Under the pieces are notes generated by a model. It saw only the letters and a program-made list of their open reading frames with translations. It made no database searches and was not told the DNA's origin. From Gammaproteobacteria bacterium (GTDB lineage Bacteria; Pseudomonadota; Gammaproteobacteria; Thiohalomonadales; Thiohalomonadaceae): DNA of 39,727 bases. The translations under genes were made by a program, and so were the position numbers. How positions within the stretch are numbered: position 1 is the stretch's first letter; each line of letters begins with the position of its first letter. The DNA lies in contig JADGBN010000014.1 in the NCBI GenBank assembly GCA_015231435.1, positions 1 through 39,727 on the forward strand, given 5' to 3'. Below, piece by piece: positions 38,363 through 39,727 of the stretch.

Positions 38363-38675
38363 TCCCGTCAAACTATTGTCGATTGAGGCCTTGCCGGGAG
38401 ATTGCAGCGAAGTGATTGGGTTGGTCACCGTCTCCTATTGCGTTAGCCGCTGGGTGGGCGGGGATGTTGTCGCCAATTTCAAAAACTGGACGGTAGGTGG
38501 CGAACTGAAAAATTATACCCAACTCATCGACAAAGCGCTTGAGGAGGTGAGTCAGCGCTTGTGCGCCAAGGCCGAAGCGTTGGGGGCGAAAGCAGTGATC
38601 GGGGTGCGCTTTGGTACTACTCAGGTCGCCCATGGCGCAGCGGAATTGATTGGCTACGGCACGGCGGTGCGCTAA
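38355..38675 (+). CDS. YbjQ/UPF0145 (DUF74) family protein
   Basis: The ATG at 38355 follows AGGGGAG (38341-38347) and gives 106 residues. The family pattern is clear in GGELKNYTQLIDKALEEV, AEALGAKAVIGVRFGTT and ELIGYGTAVR. Members form small oligomeric beta-rich assemblies; some annotations call them heavy-metal-binding, but function is not established. The normal N-terminal TTxxxPGY segment is replaced by KLLSIEALPGD. The eight-base overlap with the 804-aa protein gene implies translational coupling. Frames extending upstream (from 38193) read through that gene and are not real. Confidence 0.85.
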   Translation: MANPVKLLSIEALPGDCSEVIGLVTVSYCVSRWVGGDVVANFKNWTVGGELKNYTQLIDKALEEVSQRLCAKAEALGAKAVIGVRFGTTQVAHGAAELIGYGTAVR

Positions 38676-39167
38676 TGCGCCAATAAGTAAAAGTTTAAAG
38701 GTTTCTTTAAGTTGCTGCGGGTCGGAATAGGGACAACCATTAGTCGCCTCCGGTTAATGGAGCGAGTGAAATTCTGAGCGCTCGCCCCTCATAAAATTTG
38801 CAGAATCCTGAATCGCACCTGTTTTCTTCAATCGGCGTGCTGTCTCACTTGCGTGAAACGCATCGTTTCGGCAAGGCTTGATGATTTATGAGGCCATACC
38901 CCAGATGCCGGAGCAGTGGTTAAGACCCATTATGACCCGCTTTTCCACCTTGTTATTAGAATTTAAGCACTATCAGCAGCTATTCGGCGTGGTTTAGTGG
39001 TAATTTGTTGTTTGTCTTAGCGTATTATGCGGGGTGTTTAAGATTCTGGCCCTCCAGAGAATCAGCGGCACGATTTTCTCAGCGACAAAATTGCCACTGA
39101 CCCTCTGGTTTCTGGCTACATCACATCGTCTAGTTAGTGTCTGGAAATAACACACAGGGAGACTTCG
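38676..39167. other. 492-base gap with no convincing gene
   Basis: Only one short frame looks at all protein-like: ATG at 38881 to TAG at 38997 (38 codons: MIYEAIPQMPEQWL... ending LFGVV), closed upstream by TGA at 38854. It has no ribosome binding site and may be the 3' remnant of a lost gene. No strong promoter, terminator or repeat was found. The sequence just before 39168 carries the ribosome binding site AGGGAG for the leader ORF. Confidence 0.5.
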
Positions 39168-39215
39168 ATGGTTGACAGATTAAACAATAACTTGAATAGG
39201 TGTAATTATGACTAA
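39168..39215 (+). CDS. 15-residue leader ORF overlapping the Cys-repeat gene
   Basis: ATG (39168) follows a strong AGGGAG (39156-39161) at good spacing and encodes MVDRLNNNLNRCNYD. It ends with TAA at 39213-39215, overlapping the start of the next gene (39208) by eight bases. Its ribosome binding site is stronger than that of the main gene, so it may couple or control translation. Its size makes chance possible. Confidence 0.4.
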   Translation: MVDRLNNNLNRCNYD

Positions 39216-39615
39216 TAGAGTGCTCTTATTAATATCATATCTGCTGTTCAGCCAAACCCTGACGGCTGACACCTTACACTGCTACAGCATCAAGGACCCT
39301 GATGCAAAAAACTACTGTTTAGCGAGCAAAAAGGGAGAAACCTTGCCCTGTTACAGCATCAAAAACAGTGACTTAAAGAGTAGTTGTCTGGCCATTGTGA
39401 AAAAAGAGGACCTCAATTGCTACGCCATTAAGGATGCAGATGCCAAGCGTCTCTGCCTTGGAACGCTTAAGCACGATAGCCTCCCCTGTTATGCCATTGA
39501 CGATTCAGATCAAAAACAGCTCTGTCTCTCCCGAGTCAAGGCAGACCGAATGCCCTGCTACTCAATTAGAGACGCCGATACCAAAGCCCAATGTCTCTCG
39601 GAGAGTGACCGATAA
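39208..39615 (+). CDS. small secreted protein of five 23-residue two-cysteine repeats
   Basis: The protein has 135 residues. Residues 1-20 are a signal peptide (cut near LTA|D). The rest is five tandem repeats of exactly 23 residues, starting at Leu23. Each follows the pattern L-P-C-Y-[SA]-I-x-[DN]-x-D-x-K-x-x-C-L, with two cysteines separated by eleven residues. The ten cysteines and periplasmic or extracellular location suggest one disulphide per repeat. The DxDxK segment could bind a cation, though this is inference. I do not recognise an established family. The start follows AGGTG (39198-39202) and overlaps a leader ORF. Confidence 0.8.
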   Translation: MTNRVLLLISYLLFSQTLTADTLHCYSIKDPDAKNYCLASKKGETLPCYSIKNSDLKSSCLAIVKKEDLNCYAIKDADAKRLCLGTLKHDSLPCYAIDDSDQKQLCLSRVKADRMPCYSIRDADTKAQCLSESDR

Positions 39616-39727
39616 CACGAATCGACGCAATCTGTGGTTATTAGAGTTAACGCCAGCGTCTAAGGAATTTTTTAGCCCCGCCGCGAAAACGACACCACCT
39701 GTCCAATCCCCTTGGCACAATGGCAAC

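Noticed and set aside
39623-39673. Possible terminator after the Cys-repeat gene
   Set aside because: GACGC/GCGTC arms and a T6 run exist, but the loop is about 28 bases and the inner pairing is poor, so I cannot support it.
39672-39727. Possible C-terminal fragment of a minus-strand gene (…CHCAKGIGQVVSFSRRG-stop)
   Set aside because: Only 18 codons are inside the window; it may be real, but it cannot be supported without the sequence beyond the edge.

Overview
The window reads as a chromosomal segment of a Gammaproteobacterium-like organism. GC content is moderate, and the gene types (SfsA, TfpZ-type pilin accessory protein, RND efflux pair, dCache-GGDEF protein, many hybrid kinases) fit free-living gammaproteobacteria. 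Genus cannot be fixed from sequence reading alone. No rRNA, tRNA or CRISPR array was seen.

Layout. (1) 1-1837: a ~125-bp dispersed repeat, then a chemoreceptor with a periplasmic c-type heme motif. (2) 1899-7010: an RND efflux operon (adaptor + permease) behind a promoter whose -10 box lies inside a perfect inverted repeat, followed by an overlapping sfsA. (3) 7053-11656: an orphan VapC toxin with a beheaded antitoxin, a TfpZ-like membrane protein, a secreted (alpha/alpha)6-type putative glycosidase overlapping an ICMT/PEMT-like membrane methyltransferase, and an orphan CopG-type antitoxin. (4) 11707-13109: an intact IS110-family element inserted in a REP-like hairpin. Its non-coding end encodes a recognisable bridge RNA whose guide segments match both the interrupted target and the element's own end. 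The second copy of the dispersed repeat follows. (5) 13143-33914: a ~20.8-kb signalling block with an orphan solute-binding protein, a triple-solute-binding/PAS/SpoIIE phosphatase, a double-receiver histidine kinase, a reverse-strand pair (receiver-SpoIIE phosphatase and soluble hybrid kinase), CheR, two very large hybrid kinases and a dCache diguanylate cyclase. No DNA-binding output protein and no STAS/anti-sigma partner is encoded inside it. (6) 34224-38675: a three-gene cluster with a NERD-nuclease/SF1-helicase protein, an 804-aa exported or membrane-anchored helical protein of unknown function, and a YbjQ-family protein. (7) 39168-39615: a leader ORF overlapping a small secreted protein made of five exact-length 23-residue two-cysteine repeats.

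How the genes may work together (inference). The signalling block looks like one integrated circuit: periplasmic ligand sensing feeds PP2C phosphatases and phosphorelays, with CheR and a c-di-GMP synthase alongside. Its transcriptional or flagellar output must be elsewhere. The most checkable discovery is the IS110 bridge RNA. The least explained items are the NERD/804-aa/YbjQ cluster and the Cys-repeat protein.
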